A DNA stretch of 64,000 nt from Cryptomeria japonica (GCF_030272615.1 NC_081414.1:657588292-657652291); one strand, 5' to 3'; positions 33,946 to 44,680 are shown, counted from the first letter of the stretch. Numbers and translations are program-made. The notes: generated from the letters alone by a model not told the origin.

Positions 33946-35745
33946 ATAGGATTTTGAACTTTGATTGTAGATGAGCAAATTGTTTCATGTTGTTGATGTA
34001 AGTTTGTATTTTGATATCTTTGTGTTGATGTGGAAACTGATATTGGATATGTTTTGTTTGTTGACAGGAGCAATTGGGTGTGGTACAGTCAAGGGAGAGA
34101 TTCCCGAGACCGTGGATGTTGATACTGCAGTTGTCGCAGGCAGATTTGGATATTATTGAGAGATGTGGATTGACCTCTCTTCTGGATATGCCTCGGTTCA
34201 CTGTGAACCGGGGGCTTTTGACAACTTTGGCAGAGAGGTGGCATAGCGACACGAACACCTTTCATTTTGCCACTGGAGAGATGACAGTGACACCGGAGGA
34301 TTGCTACCGAATTTTGCAGATTCCTGTAGTAGGGGCACTACTTCCCTATGAGCAGTCAGAGGAGGGTGGCACAGAGGCACTGTGCCGCATTTTTCAGGAT
34401 GACACAGTTTGTGGCTATGAGATCCCCTAGTAGGAGTTTTTGGATTTGGGTTATGCACCGCTGCCATCTGTACTGGCAGGATTCATTGGGGGATTCCTTT
34501 GTCCTGATCATAGGTCAAAGGGATTCTTGGTGGGATGGGGGTTAGTGTTAGAGGAGATGGTCACACAAGGCCAGAGATTTGCATGGGGGTCAGCAATGCT
34601 GGCTCATTTATACCAGAGTTTGCATGAGGTAGTATACCTTGAGTACGGCAGTTTGTCAGCTGACATGACCCTATTACAGGTATGGTGCTGGGAGCACATT
34701 CCAGCAGCAAGGCCACTGGCAGATAGAGACAGGCCCGTAGGTGCAGCATATGCCTACGGATATAGAGGCCTAGTTGTCCAGCATAAGCTAAGCAAACTGG
34801 AGCATTGGAGGAGGGTTTTTGATGATATAGATATGGTCACCTAGAGACCGTATATAGGCTGTGAGGTATGGGCGGAGGATGGGCTGAAGATGCCCTTTGT
34901 ATTTATGACGAGGTATCTGATTGGGAGGACCCCATTCATTATTGAGCGGTTTGTGGTGACCCAAGTTTTGAGGCAGTTCGGGCACCAGTAGGGTGTTCCA
35001 CAGGGAGCGTGCCTTTATGCACGGTGGCAATAGGATGTGGTCGATTGGGGGCCGACTATTGATAGTGTCATGGCAGTGGAGGAGTTTGTGGGGTTGGCCA
35101 GGCAGATCTGGGACTATGGCCCAGAGATTCAGGACGCAAGGATGACAGATGAGTTCGCCCGTTTGTTTGCTGCACGGGCGGTGGCTAGGATCTCAGATCT
35201 GGAGGAGATGAGGCCAGCTTTTGACTCAGATGAGGAGGAGGGAGATGGGGGAGATGATGGAGATGATGGGGATGATGGAGGAGGAGGAGGAGCCAGAGGG
35301 AGGCGGGGAGAGAGAGGGAGGAGAGGAGTGGATAGAGCAGTCAGACAGGGGAGGATAGACAGGGGGAGAGGTGGATTGGCTATCGGAGCCAGTGGAGAGG
35401 GGAGAGTGGGAGAGGTGTTAGCTGCAGTGGGTGGTGAGGAGGAGCTGAGGAGATGTTGGTGAGTGTGCAGAGAGCAGCGGTGGGTGGTCCGATGAGAGAC
35501 ACCCTTAGAGAGGTGACGCGGAGAGTGCAAGAGGTAGAGTATTATAGGTGGCATTATGAGGCTGCAGCACCCAGGGAGCGGCGAGTGGAGAGTTTTGCGC
35601 AGTCGATATTGAGTCGATCTCGAGCCACTGGGTCATGATCTGAGAGCCGAGGTGTGACGGGGCCACTGAGACAAGACCCTCCTGGAGATCCATGGGCGGG
35701 TGTATCTGGAGCGAGACCATCTCCATCAGGAGATAGTCATACTTG

Positions 35746-37010
35746 AGAGATAGGGTCTCTGTTGTATTTTTGAGCAGTTGTTATTCGTTGGACTGGACAT
35801 AGTGTTTGGACACATTTTGTATATTTTGATCAGTTTTGAGATAAATATATATATATACGGCACCATTTTTGATCATGTGATGTGTTGATATGGATGCATT
35901 TATTTTATGTGATGATGTAATGCTTAAATATATGATGTAATGTATGATGCAGGATGTATGCTTTTTATATGCTGTGAGATGTATCTTGAAAATGAGATGT
36001 ATGTTTTGATATGCAACTAAATGTAATCTTGATATGTAAATGATGCTAAAATGATATGCAAACATGCTTAAATGATATGCAACTACTGGTAAAATGATCT
36101 ACAACTAAATTGTAAAATGATATGCAACTATTTGTAAAATGATATGCAACTTATGTTTTTGGTAGCATCCTCATTCTATATTTGCCATCCGATATAGCCA
36201 TTTTGCTTTCTTTGTAAATATCATCATTGAGCATTTATTGATTTTTGGATATGTTGAAAATTTATACAAGCATAATGGTATAATTGAACCATAATGACCT
36301 GAGAAAAATTTACATGATGTTTGATTTTGCAAGATAGCACAAGCGTCAAGGTATAATTGAACCAGGACGACCTGAGTGCACATTGCGTAAACAGACAAGA
36401 TTTGATCATTTGTATGCGTGAAGTGGAATCAAGCCTTCAGTGATATTGGACGTATCACGTCTCGAGGCATGTATTCACACAGTACAAGTGATTGCCTCCC
36501 GGACAGAAGACTAAGAAAATATTGGAAGTTCCCCACGATCTCTAGCTGTGAAGCATTTAGTGAGACAAGGAAGAGAATCCAATAATGCACAAAGTTCAAA
36601 ATACAAAACTAGTTAAGATTTTATGCTATAGTGCAACATTCAGTACTTCAGAAAATCATCCATCCTTGATACTTGTGTGAATTGTTTTTGTTTTGGTTTT
36701 TGTGATGAAGCGTAGTGTTGTTTGTTGGATGTCATGCTGTTGAGTTTTGCATCTAGTCTTGATGTCTTGAATGTTTGCAAGATTGATACGATTTACATGC
36801 CCCTAGTGGAGTGTGCCTCTTGATGTGATTATATACAGTGATTCCAAGCCATGGTGTTTTAGTGGTAGGAGGATATTTATAGACAAATCAGGATAGTGAC
36901 TACGCTAAGTATGTCCTGAATGGATATTTGCTAAGTGTTGAGCGATGGCCGATAGTGTTTTGTATGGAAAACATGGTATGGAAATAGATAGAGGAGCCGT
37001 TCTTTCACAA
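35746..37010. other. Tat-2 non-coding stretch between PMD gene and integrase
   Basis: No credible gene. It contains a short AT microsatellite (35847-35858), a tandem repeat around AAAATGATATGCAACTA (36005-36153, about five copies) and a direct repeat of GGTATAATTGAACCA plus GACCTGAG at 36277-36303 and 36350-36376. Related repeats occur at the matching place in Tat-1 (9113-10529). Confidence 0.6.
36005..36153. repeat. Tandem repeat AAAATGATATGCAACTA in Tat-2
   Basis: Units of about 21-29 nt with the core AAAATGATATGCAACT at about 36049, 36070, 36091, 36115 and 36136. Lies downstream of the PMD gene in its sense. Confidence 0.7.
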
Positions 37011-37038
37011 GGGCGCCTGTTTTACCAGGTTTTCACCC
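37011..37038 (-). other. Conserved hairpin motif GGTGAAAACCTGG in Tat-2
   Basis: On the - strand GGGTGAAAACCTGG is followed by TAAAACAGGCGCCC, with CCTG...CAGG able to pair. It lies about 95 nt beyond the integrase stop, as the two copies do in Tat-1 (9027-9112). Confidence 0.7.
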
Positions 37039-37131
37039 TTTGTTTTTATTGTACTTTGCTTTTTTTTTCTTTTTCTGGATTTTTTAAATTTTTTTTGTTT
37101 GTTTTGGGCTTTTTCCGTGCACTAGGCTACT

Positions 37132-38409
37132 TTAAGTATAGTACCTTTTCAGATGGATGTTGTTAGTTGGTTCATTGAGCACATCTCCTTCCAAATTTGT
37201 TAGCTGATAAGCACCTAATCCATAAACGGATATGATAACATAGGGACCCAACCAGTTAGGTTCAAATTTCCCTTTCTTTTCTCGATCTTGCTGATTTCTT
37301 GGATTTTCTTTGAGGACTAGGTCACCAACCTTGAAGTTGCGGGGAATGACCTTGTGATTGTAGCTCCTGCACATGCGTTGCTGATATGCTTTGAGATGAG
37401 TATAAGCATGTTGGCATCTTTCATCTAATAGCTCAAGTTCTTGTAGACGATTAACTCGATACTCTTCATCTGGGATTAAGCCTTTCAAAGAGACTCTGAG
37501 AGATGGGATCTCTACCTCCAGGGGTAAAATAGCCTCGGATCCATATACCAATGAGTATGGTGTTGCTCCTGTAGGTGTGCGGATGCTGGTCCTGTATGCC
37601 CAAAGTGCTGGATTGAGTTGTACATGCAAATCTTGGCCTGCATCATTCACTATTTTCTTGAGGATTTTCAGTATTGTCTTGTTAGATGCTTCCGCTTGAC
37701 CATTTCCCTGTGGGTAATATGGTGTAGAGAACCTATGTTGGATTTTGAATTTTTCACATAGTTCTTGGACATCTTGATTTTTGAAGGGCCGTCCATTATC
37801 TGTGATGATTGAACTTGGAATACCATATCTGCAGATCAGATAATTTAGGATAAAAGAGGCAATTTGTTTCCTGGTCACCGTGGTCATGGGAACTGCTTCT
37901 ATCCATTTGGTAAAGTATTCTGTTGCTGTTTTAATGAACTTGTGTCCATTTGAAGATGAAGGATGAATTTTGCCAACTAGGTCCAGTCCCCACTGGCAAA
38001 AGGGCCATGATGTTGTAAAGGGTTGCAGTTCCTGTGTTGGTGCATGTATTAGATTACCATGAATTTGGCATTTAGGACATTTCTTGGCGAAATTATATGA
38101 GTCTTTCTCCATTGTAGGCCAGTAGTATCCCATCCTTAGAAGCTTTTTAGCAAGAGTAGTGCCACTTGAATGTGTGCCACAAATACTTTCATGAAGCTCG
38201 TGTAAAGCCAAATCGGAATCATTACGATCAAGACAACGAAGAAGAGTACCATCGAGACCTCGACGATATAAAGTATCAGCGATAAGGGTATAACGGGCAA
38301 CTTGTTGGATAAAGTTACATTTTTGGTTACGGGATTGGTCAATGGGTAAGATATTATGCTTGAGGTAGTCGTATATTGGTCCATATAATGGAGAATCTGA
38401 ACCAGTCAA
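37132..38409 (-). CDS. Tat-2 integrase, intact 425-codon frame
   Basis: Inserts element DNA. The zinc domain is H73-x6-H80 and C111-x2-C114. The catalytic triad is D143 (WGLDLVGK), D204 (IITDNG) and E240 (NGQAE), spaced D-60-D-35-E. The C-terminal GPY/F module is at about 381-395 (PNWLGPYVI), and the frame ends at ...IHLKRYYT. No chromodomain follows, as expected for Tat. In the element this is the end of a Gag-Pol polyprotein, so the Met at 38409 is only the first Met after a break. Downstream lies the hairpin motif and then the antisense PMD gene. Confidence 0.9.
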   Translation of the reverse strand: MTGSDSPLYGPIYDYLKHNILPIDQSRNQKCNFIQQVARYTLIADTLYRRGLDGTLLRCLDRNDSDLALHELHESICGTHSSGTTLAKKLLRMGYYWPTMEKDSYNFAKKCPKCQIHGNLIHAPTQELQPFTTSWPFCQWGLDLVGKIHPSSSNGHKFIKTATEYFTKWIEAVPMTTVTRKQIASFILNYLICRYGIPSSIITDNGRPFKNQDVQELCEKFKIQHRFSTPYYPQGNGQAEASNKTILKILKKIVNDAGQDLHVQLNPALWAYRTSIRTPTGATPYSLVYGSEAILPLEVEIPSLRVSLKGLIPDEEYRVNRLQELELLDERCQHAYTHLKAYQQRMCRSYNHKVIPRNFKVGDLVLKENPRNQQDREKKGKFEPNWLGPYVIISVYGLGAYQLTNLEGDVLNEPTNNIHLKRYYT

Positions 38410-38484
38410 GGCATAGATAACATGGGATTCAGAGTGGTCATAGGCGGGGGAGAACAGTTGCTCTACTAGGAACTCATAATGACT

Positions 38485-39135
38485 CTATTGCTCAGGAATT
38501 TGTAGTAGCGAAGCGATTGTAGCCATTGCATCGGCTGCTTTGTTTTTCAACCTTGGTATTTGCTTGAAGGTGATGTCCACAAAATACTGTTTGAAGTCAT
38601 CCACCATTCGTTTGTAGGGTAGTAGCTTGTCGTCCTTTGTCTGATAGTTGTTATTGATTTGATTAATGACTAGTTGTGAGTCTCCATAGACTTTTAACTC
38701 TATGATTTTCCATTCTACAGCCATTTTGATGCCTATGACCAGTGCCTCATATTCAGCTACATTATTTGTGCATGGAAACATAAGCCTGTATGATCTTGGT
38801 ATAGTGTGTCCTTCAGGAGTGATGAACAGAATGCCGGCCCCTGAACCATGTTGAGTATAGGATCCGTCAAAGTATAGGGTCCATTGTTTAGTAGAAAGAG
38901 CAAGAACGTCCCTGTCTAGAAATTCAATCTCCATGGTGTGGTTGCCTGGGAGTGGTGCTTCAGCCAACTGATCTGCAATTGCTTGTCCTTTGATGGCTCG
39001 TCTTTCTGTGTATTGGATGTCGAATTCACTGAGAATCATGACCCATTTAGCCAATCGGCCTGTAAGAGCTGCCTTGCTGAGTAGATATTTGAGAGGATCA
39101 ATTTTTGCAACTAGCTTGATGGTGTGTGCTAGCAT
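38485..39135 (-). CDS. Tat-2 second RNase H (aRNH)
   Basis: 216 open codons. Residues 1-60 finish the Ty3-type RNase H (LAKWVMILSEFDIQY). Residues ~80-215 are a second RNase H with D90 (LYFDGSYTQHGSGAG), E128/E130 (NNVAEYEALVIG), D152 (YGDSQLVINQ) and D202 (KAADAMA), so all four acidic residues are present. It would remove element RNA from the RNA:DNA hybrid during replication. Part of the polyprotein; the stop at 39136-39141 is a TGA where Arg or Gln is expected before HYM. Confidence 0.88.
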   Translation of the reverse strand: MLAHTIKLVAKIDPLKYLLSKAALTGRLAKWVMILSEFDIQYTERRAIKGQAIADQLAEAPLPGNHTMEIEFLDRDVLALSTKQWTLYFDGSYTQHGSGAGILFITPEGHTIPRSYRLMFPCTNNVAEYEALVIGIKMAVEWKIIELKVYGDSQLVINQINNNYQTKDDKLLPYKRMVDDFKQYFVDITFKQIPRLKNKAADAMATIASLLQIPEQ

Positions 39136-39141
39136 GTAATG

Positions 39142-39438
39142 TCAGAACTTCTGAGATGCAAAGACCACTGTTAGGCAAGCCTTTTCAATAAATGTATAGT
39201 TGAGCTCATATCCATTCAATGTTCTACTGATGTAGTATATGGCGCATTCCTTTCCTTGTTGATCTTCTTGTGCCAATAATGCCCCCAGTGAAATATCTGT
39301 TGTTGAGATATATAGAATAAGTGGCTTTCCAGTGACTGGTGGTACTAGAACTGGTGGATTCATCAGGTACTGTTTGATTTGATAAAAAGATTCTGCACAC
39401 TTAGCCTCCCATTTGAATGGTACATTTTTGTGTAGCAA
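39142..39438 (-). pseudogene. Tat-2 Ty3-type RNase H, N-terminal part
   Basis: 98 codons with CAESFYQIKQYL, LILYISTTDISLGALLAQED, CAIYYISRTL and EKACLTVVFASQKF. The domain is continued after one stop by the next downstream frame. Located between RT and second RNase H. Confidence 0.85.
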
Positions 39439-39483
39439 ATGGTTAAATGGTAGACTTTTATCTGCTAGCTGAGCGATGAATCA

Positions 39484-40187
39484 CTAGATTGATTGAAGTC
39501 GTCCTTGTAGAGATCTGAGTTGACTGATATTTTGTGGTGGTGGCATTTCCATAATGGCTTGTACCTTTGCTGGATCAACTTCAATACCCTTAGCTAAGAC
39601 TATGTAGCCTAGTAACTTGCTTGATGTAACCCTGAAGACACACTTCTTAGGGTTAAGCCTGACTTGGAATTGCTCCAATCGATTAAAATTTTTTGTTAGG
39701 ATGCCAAGATGTTCTGCTCTGGTGAAGGATTTAGCTAGTAAGTCATCCACATAGTCTTCCATAAATGTGTGCATCATGTCATGGAATATTGTGGTCATTG
39801 CTCTTTGATAAGTGGCCCCTGCATTCTTTAAGCCGAAAGGCATAACATTCCAACAGTATGTCCCCCAAGGACAGGTGAATGCTGTTTTATCTTGATCTTC
39901 AGGAGCTATCTTGATTTGGTTATAGCCTGAGAAACCATCATTAGTGAGAGCATTGCATGGCCTGCTGTGAGATCTACAATTATGTTGATACTTGGCAGAG
40001 GAAAGTAATCTTTTGGACAAGCTTTATTGACGTCTCTGAAGTCAGTGCATATTCTGATACTACCATCCAGTTTTGATACTGGAACGATATTGGATATCCA
40101 CTTTGCATAGTCAATGGGTCGGATGAATCCGACATCTAATAATTTCTTTAGTTCAGTTTTGACCATGAGTGCCACTTGTGGATTCAT
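39484..40187 (-). pseudogene. pol: Tat-2 reverse transcriptase (one frameshift)
   Basis: RT blocks: GFIRPIDYAKWISNIVPVSK, RICTDFRDVNKAC, then a frameshift around 39930-39970, then GFSGYNQIKIAPEDQDKTAF, WNVMPFGLKNAGATYQRAM, the YVDD catalytic box (MEDYVDDLLAKS, about 39760) and LLGYIVLAKGIEVDPAKVQ. Stops separate it from the acidic N-terminal spacer and from RNase H. The frameshift alone inactivates it. Confidence 0.9.
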
Positions 40188-40190
40188 CTT

Positions 40191-40892
40191 TCATAGCTTT
40201 TGCTTGACTGGATTAACTCCTGTAGAGATGGACAGATGATGCATAATTAAGTCTGGATCTACTCCGGGCATATCAGCATATGACCAAGCAAAGTTGATTT
40301 TCTGTTTTTTAAAGAAGATGATGAATGCCGATCTTTCTTCCTCTGTCAGAGATTCTACAAGGTGTATATTTCTGGCTACTTCTGTGGTACCAATGTTGAT
40401 TGATTGAGTGGGCTCAATCAATATGGGTGATCGCTCATGAAAGTACTCAGGAAGAGTGTCAAGTCTCCCATCATTAGGTGCCTTAAAAAGGTTTTCACCC
40501 TCCGATGCGTCCTTTATTTTTACTTTTTTATGATCTAGAGCTGCCATTGACTGGTTTTCAGCATTAGATTCTTTATTTGGTTCATTTTTGCGACTGAGAG
40601 ACTTGGCACTCCCTGATTGACAAATATCATTATTTTGTTCACTAGTAGAGCCTGTTTCTGGATTTACAGTACATAGGTAATGGACAATAGATGCATCATC
40701 TGGGAAAATTGGTATATCATTTGTTTCAGGTTCGTCCCAGTCGATGAGGTCAGGAAAGACAAGTGGTAAGGAATCGTTGGGTGGATCAAGTTCGGCTACC
40801 GTAAGTGTTAGGATAGAGTTTTCATCGTGATGGGTCTTGGGTTTAAAGAAATTTAAGATTTCGTCAAGGTCCTTGATGGTATCATCTTCCAC
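40191..40892 (-). pseudogene. Tat-2 acidic spacer and RT N-terminus
   Basis: 233 codons. The first ~130 are acidic and Ser/Asn-rich without known motif. From about residue 140 the sequence is conserved with Tat-1: LPEYFHERSPILIEPTQSINIG, ERSAFIIFFKKQKINFAWSYADMPGVDPDLIMHHL, which is the usual lead-in to Ty3/gypsy RT. A more acidic, broken part extends upstream to about 41400. Confidence 0.75.
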
Positions 40893-41414
40893 ATAGACTT
40901 GTTCATAATGTTTGTGTTCACTTTCCTGGGCATCATAGATATTTTGCGATCCAAATTCAAGAGGTCTATCTTCTGCATTATGTTCTTCCTAAGAAAGGGA
41001 TATAGAATCAGTATCATCCAGGATATCAGTAGTAGCATTGGAGCAGGTACCCCATTCATATTCATTGGAATCTGTCTCATAGGCATCATCCCAGATTCTA
41101 TCTGTGTTGTAAACAGGTGTGTTGTATGGTGAAAACAAATCTTTGATGATGGATACCATTTTGATGGTTTTTGTAGATTCTGTATCAGATCCGTCTTCTA
41201 CTTGCTGGATTTGTTCATAGACTGTACTTTCTCAGGGAGAAATAACGGTATCTGGAGATGACCTGATTTGTTCCTGAGATATTGGTGTTTGAATATGAGC
41301 TACTGCTGCAGATAGGGCCTTCTTGTGACTTAGAAGCTTTTCCTGATGTAACTTCTGATCTTGACATTCCCGTGCCTTGCGGATTGTTTCTGCTGATTCA
41401 AAAAGTGCTTCCTG

Positions 41415-42122
41415 TCAGGATTCTTCTTTGTACTTCTTCTTTTCCTTCCATTGAGGTTTTGTAGTTGTGTGTGGCAGCCGTTTTAATAGGAATGTGAGTT
41501 TAGAACCCAATCCTGCTTTGTTCCTACTAGGTTGTGAAGGAAGATCTATAGGTTCAGTGACTCCTTCTTTGCATTTTCCAATAGGTCTGTTACCTCCATA
41601 TCCCATTTGTTTCATGATTAAGTAGCCTTTTCCATACAGGTGTGTTGGTAGAACAATGTCCAGAGCGGCTGCTCTATGATTTTCTTCCTCATCTTTGTAT
41701 AACCAGCTAAGAACATCCTTGTCCTCTGATTCATGTGCTAGAGTACCCAATTGGATGAAGGTACCATCAAATTTAGTGATGGGCTGAGTAGCTAGTTGTG
41801 TTGATGTAGTAGGCAAAACATGCGATCTAGGTGAGGTTGGCAATTTTGCCAAACATAAAGCCTCCAAAGAGTATTCTCCCATGCCTTGGTCTTTGATTTG
41901 TATTTTCTGCTTGAAGTCTCCCCATAAGGAGTTGGATTTTGCTATGTGTGGATCTGATGTTGAAGATTGCTTCTTTTCTCTATTATGAGGAACCAAACTA
42001 TCTTGGGCTGCCCCCATTGCATTACAATGTTGAAATGGATTGTGATCAGCTGATATGGAGATTTCTTGTCCATCATAAGGAAACTTGACACACTGGTGAT
42101 ATGTAGAAGGTACTGCTTGCAT
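41415..42122 (-). pseudogene. Tat-2 protease tail and G-patch domain
   Basis: 235 open codons. Residues 1-25 (MQAVPSTYHQCVKFPYDG) finish the protease-like domain. Residues ~162-207 form a G-patch-like module: LYGKGYLIMKQMGYGGNRP, IGKCKEGV and KAGLGSK. The C-end is Lys-rich. The stop upstream (TGA near 42134) sits where Tat-1 has the Arg of LGRPW, so CGA to TGA is likely. Confidence 0.75.
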
Positions 42123-42137
42123 TTCATGTATCCAGGG

Positions 42138-43106
42138 TCATCCTAATAAGATGTTGTAGGTGAGATCAATATCTAAGACCTGACATATAGTATCCTTTTG
42201 TACTGGGCCTACTTGTATAGGTAATATAACTATGCCTTTAGAGGACCGCTCTTCATCATCATATGCTTTTATGGTAATCTTTTTGCAAGGATCAATAGAT
42301 TCTTCTGAGAAGCCTAATGCACAAATAAGCTTTAAAGTACATATATTAAGGCCGGCTCCTCCATCGATTAGGACTCTCTTGACTCGGTGTTTGCAAACAA
42401 TGACTTCAATATGGAGAGGAGTATTATGCATATGACTCAATGAGGTATTGTCATGCTCTGAGAAGGTGAGGTTATGAGGTCCTGTCATATGGGCGACCAT
42501 GGCTTGAAATCTGTTTGTATCTAGATTTTGAGGTACATTTGTTTCCAATAGTGCTTGCTCCAATATGTCTTTGTGCTTGGGTGATAGTTTCAATAATTCT
42601 AGGATAGATATCTGAGCTGGAGTCTTGCATAGTTGGCTAACCAAGTCATATTGGATTTTTGATGTGGCAGTTGTAGGTGCAGTATGTCCTTTTAAGACAT
42701 ATTTCTGAGTGCGGGTTGTTGCATTGACAGATTCATGATCACGCTGATCTTGGATGGTGATGACATTTATTTGATGATCTTCAACTGATATATGGTTGAT
42801 AGTGTTATTGTAGATGTGATTAATACGAGCTCCGCGTGTATCATCTGAAGTGGATGCTCCATCCTTGTTGTAATTTGGGAGAGGATTTTTAAAGGCTCCG
42901 TGATCACCATTTGTTTTGAGACCATCAACTGTTAAGTCACCTCGATCAATCATGTCCTGGACTATGTGTTTCAATCTCATGCATTCGTTTGTTCTATGAC
43001 CCTTGTTGCGATGGAAATCACAATAGTGTGAATCATTCCACCAAGGTGGTTTGATTGGGGGTTCATAATTGTTGATTGGAGGCAAAGAAAGAATTTTGTT
43101 TGCCAA
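42138..43106 (-). CDS. Tat-2 gag zinc motif, linker and aspartic protease
   Basis: 322 open codons. A C-x2-H-x4-H-x4-C zinc motif (YCDFHRNKGHRTNEC) lies at residues ~29-42, followed by the linker ISILELLKLSPKHKDIL. The protease domain has the catalytic motif VLIDGGAGLNIC, then ITIKAYDDEERSSKG and LPIQVGPVQKD. The frame would be continuous with gag if the nested element were absent. The protease would cut the polyprotein. Confidence 0.85.
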   Translation of the reverse strand: MANKILSLPPINNYEPPIKPPWWNDSHYCDFHRNKGHRTNECMRLKHIVQDMIDRGDLTVDGLKTNGDHGAFKNPLPNYNKDGASTSDDTRGARINHIYNNTINHISVEDHQINVITIQDQRDHESVNATTRTQKYVLKGHTAPTTATSKIQYDLVSQLCKTPAQISILELLKLSPKHKDILEQALLETNVPQNLDTNRFQAMVAHMTGPHNLTFSEHDNTSLSHMHNTPLHIEVIVCKHRVKRVLIDGGAGLNICTLKLICALGFSEESIDPCKKITIKAYDDEERSSKGIVILPIQVGPVQKDTICQVLDIDLTYNILLG

Positions 43107-43459
43107 AAGTTCTCTGAATGCTGATTCTAATGATTATCCCAGTGGTGTAAAAATACGCTTTTGGAAATTGTTTGTGTTGTGTGAATTGTTGTTAGGTCCT
43201 GGATTCATGTTCTTGCTTTGAGTATCATTGGTGTTATTTGTGTTGAGCTGTCCTTGATCAGTGTTTGGTTCATATGTGTTAGCATTTGGTGCAGCATTTT
43301 TAAGATTTTTCGTGTTCTGAGGATTTCCAGATTAAAGCAAGCACTGGTTGTTTAGATTTGGGATCATGTGATTCGTTGTTTCCTTCGTTCTTGTTTCGAG
43401 TCCAAAATCAAGATTTGTAAAAGTTGGTGTTGTTTTGTTTATTGTAGTTTGATGAGTTT

Positions 43460-43464
43460 GTTCT
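43460..43464. repeat. Left target-site duplication of nested element (GTTCT)
   Basis: GTTCT here against GTTCC at 51229-51233; four of five bases match and the difference is a T/C transition. Confidence 0.7.
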
Positions 43465-44677
43465 TGTAGCGTCCTAAAATTGCGACACTTGCAATTTTGA
43501 CTGCATTTGGGTCTTCATGATGGCGATGCAACACGGAACCTGAATGGAGACCCCGAAACTTGTTCATGACATCAAAAACTGCATTTTTCAGCACCCTAGC
43601 CTAATCCCTCCTTGCACTTTGCTGTCCCTAGAGGTGCGACCATGGCGCCTAGCGCCCTGGTCCCCCAGGACCATGGTGCCCAACGCCCTGGTCCCTGGCC
43701 CTATTTTTGGGCCCGGTCTCTTTTGGGTCTCGGGTCTTTATGTTTGCAAATTGGAAAATAACATTTCCTGGTCGGCCTAAGGTCGGGAAAATCAGTCTAT
43801 CAGCCCTAATTGACAAGTATATAAACTACATTTCCTCTCCCATTTTAGGAAGAGGGAAAAAAGGTGGAAACGATATTCAAACATTCAAGCATTCAAGCAT
43901 TCCTTCAAGCATTTGATCATTCTAAGTCTCCATTCAAGGCTAAGTGTTGCATTCAAGACAAGGGTTCAACCACTGAAGAGGAGATCACTTACAACACATT
44001 ACATACAACAACATTTACACCTTCACATGTAAGAATACAAACATTCTTACAACAAGGTATCAGTACTTGTTTACATTACAAACATTTACATTTACAACAT
44101 TCTCATTTCATGGTTAATTCCAAAACCAGGGTTTGACCTAAAGGAAAACCCCTCATCCCTAACCCCCCAATCGTCCTCTCTTTTCTGTGTGTAGGTTGCA
44201 GGTACGCAGCTATAATTGAAGATCTGGAATCCTTGTGCAGAGACGAATAGATCCACCTTCGTTTCACGGATTTTTCGGAGGACCGTGTGCACGCTGGGCG
44301 CCATCGTCCGGTCAACTTTCACTCAAATTTGCAGAACAGCACCGTCTCGACATTTTACTGCTAATTCCAAGTCCGCAGCTTCATCCTATATCCCTATCTC
44401 TGTTTATAAGCGAATCTTTCCTACTTTACATGCATTCCTAGTTCAATCTTGCTATCTACATTTATTTACAAAAGAGGGTATCCTTGATATCTCAACCCTT
44501 GAAACTCATATAGAATCCAATCGTGCATTGCGTGGGATTAGATCTTGTAGGTTTCAACCCCTCTTTTGAATGTAAAGTCTCCCCTAAGTGAAAACCATCA
44601 ACCCTAGTGACTCTCCCTTCTCTCTCCTTGGAGTTGGGGAGGGGAGAATGACTAGGGTTCGATTTTTCCGCTTTACA
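43465..44677 (+). mobile_element. Nested element 5' LTR
   Basis: 1213 nt from TGTAGCGTCC to GCTTTACA. Near 43640-43700 a GC-rich ~31-nt unit (CCATGGYGCC, CGCCCTGGTCCC) is present twice; the 3' LTR has it once. A TATA box lies at 43818-43825. A conserved GGACCGTGTGCAC lies at 44280-44292. Confidence 0.9.
43818..43825 (+). promoter_or_regulatory. TATA box in nested element 5' LTR
   Basis: TATATAAA followed by a CT-rich stretch; the identical box occurs at 50369-50376 in the other LTR. Confidence 0.6.
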
Positions 44678-44680
44678 TTT

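Larger units (their letters stand above)
32973..35745 (+). pseudogene. Antisense plant mobile domain (PMD, MAIN-like) gene in Tat-2, two exons
   Basis: Exon 1 is 32973-33047 (25 codons, Arg-rich, MPIPYHRHRFERVRR), ending at a GTAAGT donor. The intron is 33048-34067 (acceptor TTGACAG), and exon 2 starts at 34068 in phase. Exon 2 keeps one frame to about 35460, with TAG stops at 34428, 34431, 34842, 34989 and 35031. PMD hallmarks in order: NTFHFATGEMTVTPEDCYRIL, LLQVWCWEHIPAARP, HWRRVFDD, and FIIERFVVTQVLRQFG. After the domain comes an acidic and then Gly/Arg-rich tail (35225-35440), and after a frameshift at ~35460 a helical C-end to about 35745. The family (Pfam PF10536) includes host MAIN/MAIL proteins and transposon-borne copies; its role in a retroelement is unknown. 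Confidence 0.85.

Noticed and set aside
34428-35033. TAG read as a sense codon, given many in-frame TAGs in the PMD gene
   Set aside because: Other stop types also occur in these elements, and C-to-T decay explains the excess of TAG without a changed code.
35129-35554. - strand open frame of 141 codons rich in Pro and Ser
   Set aside because: It is the shadow of the acidic and Gly/Arg-rich tail of the PMD gene on the + strand.
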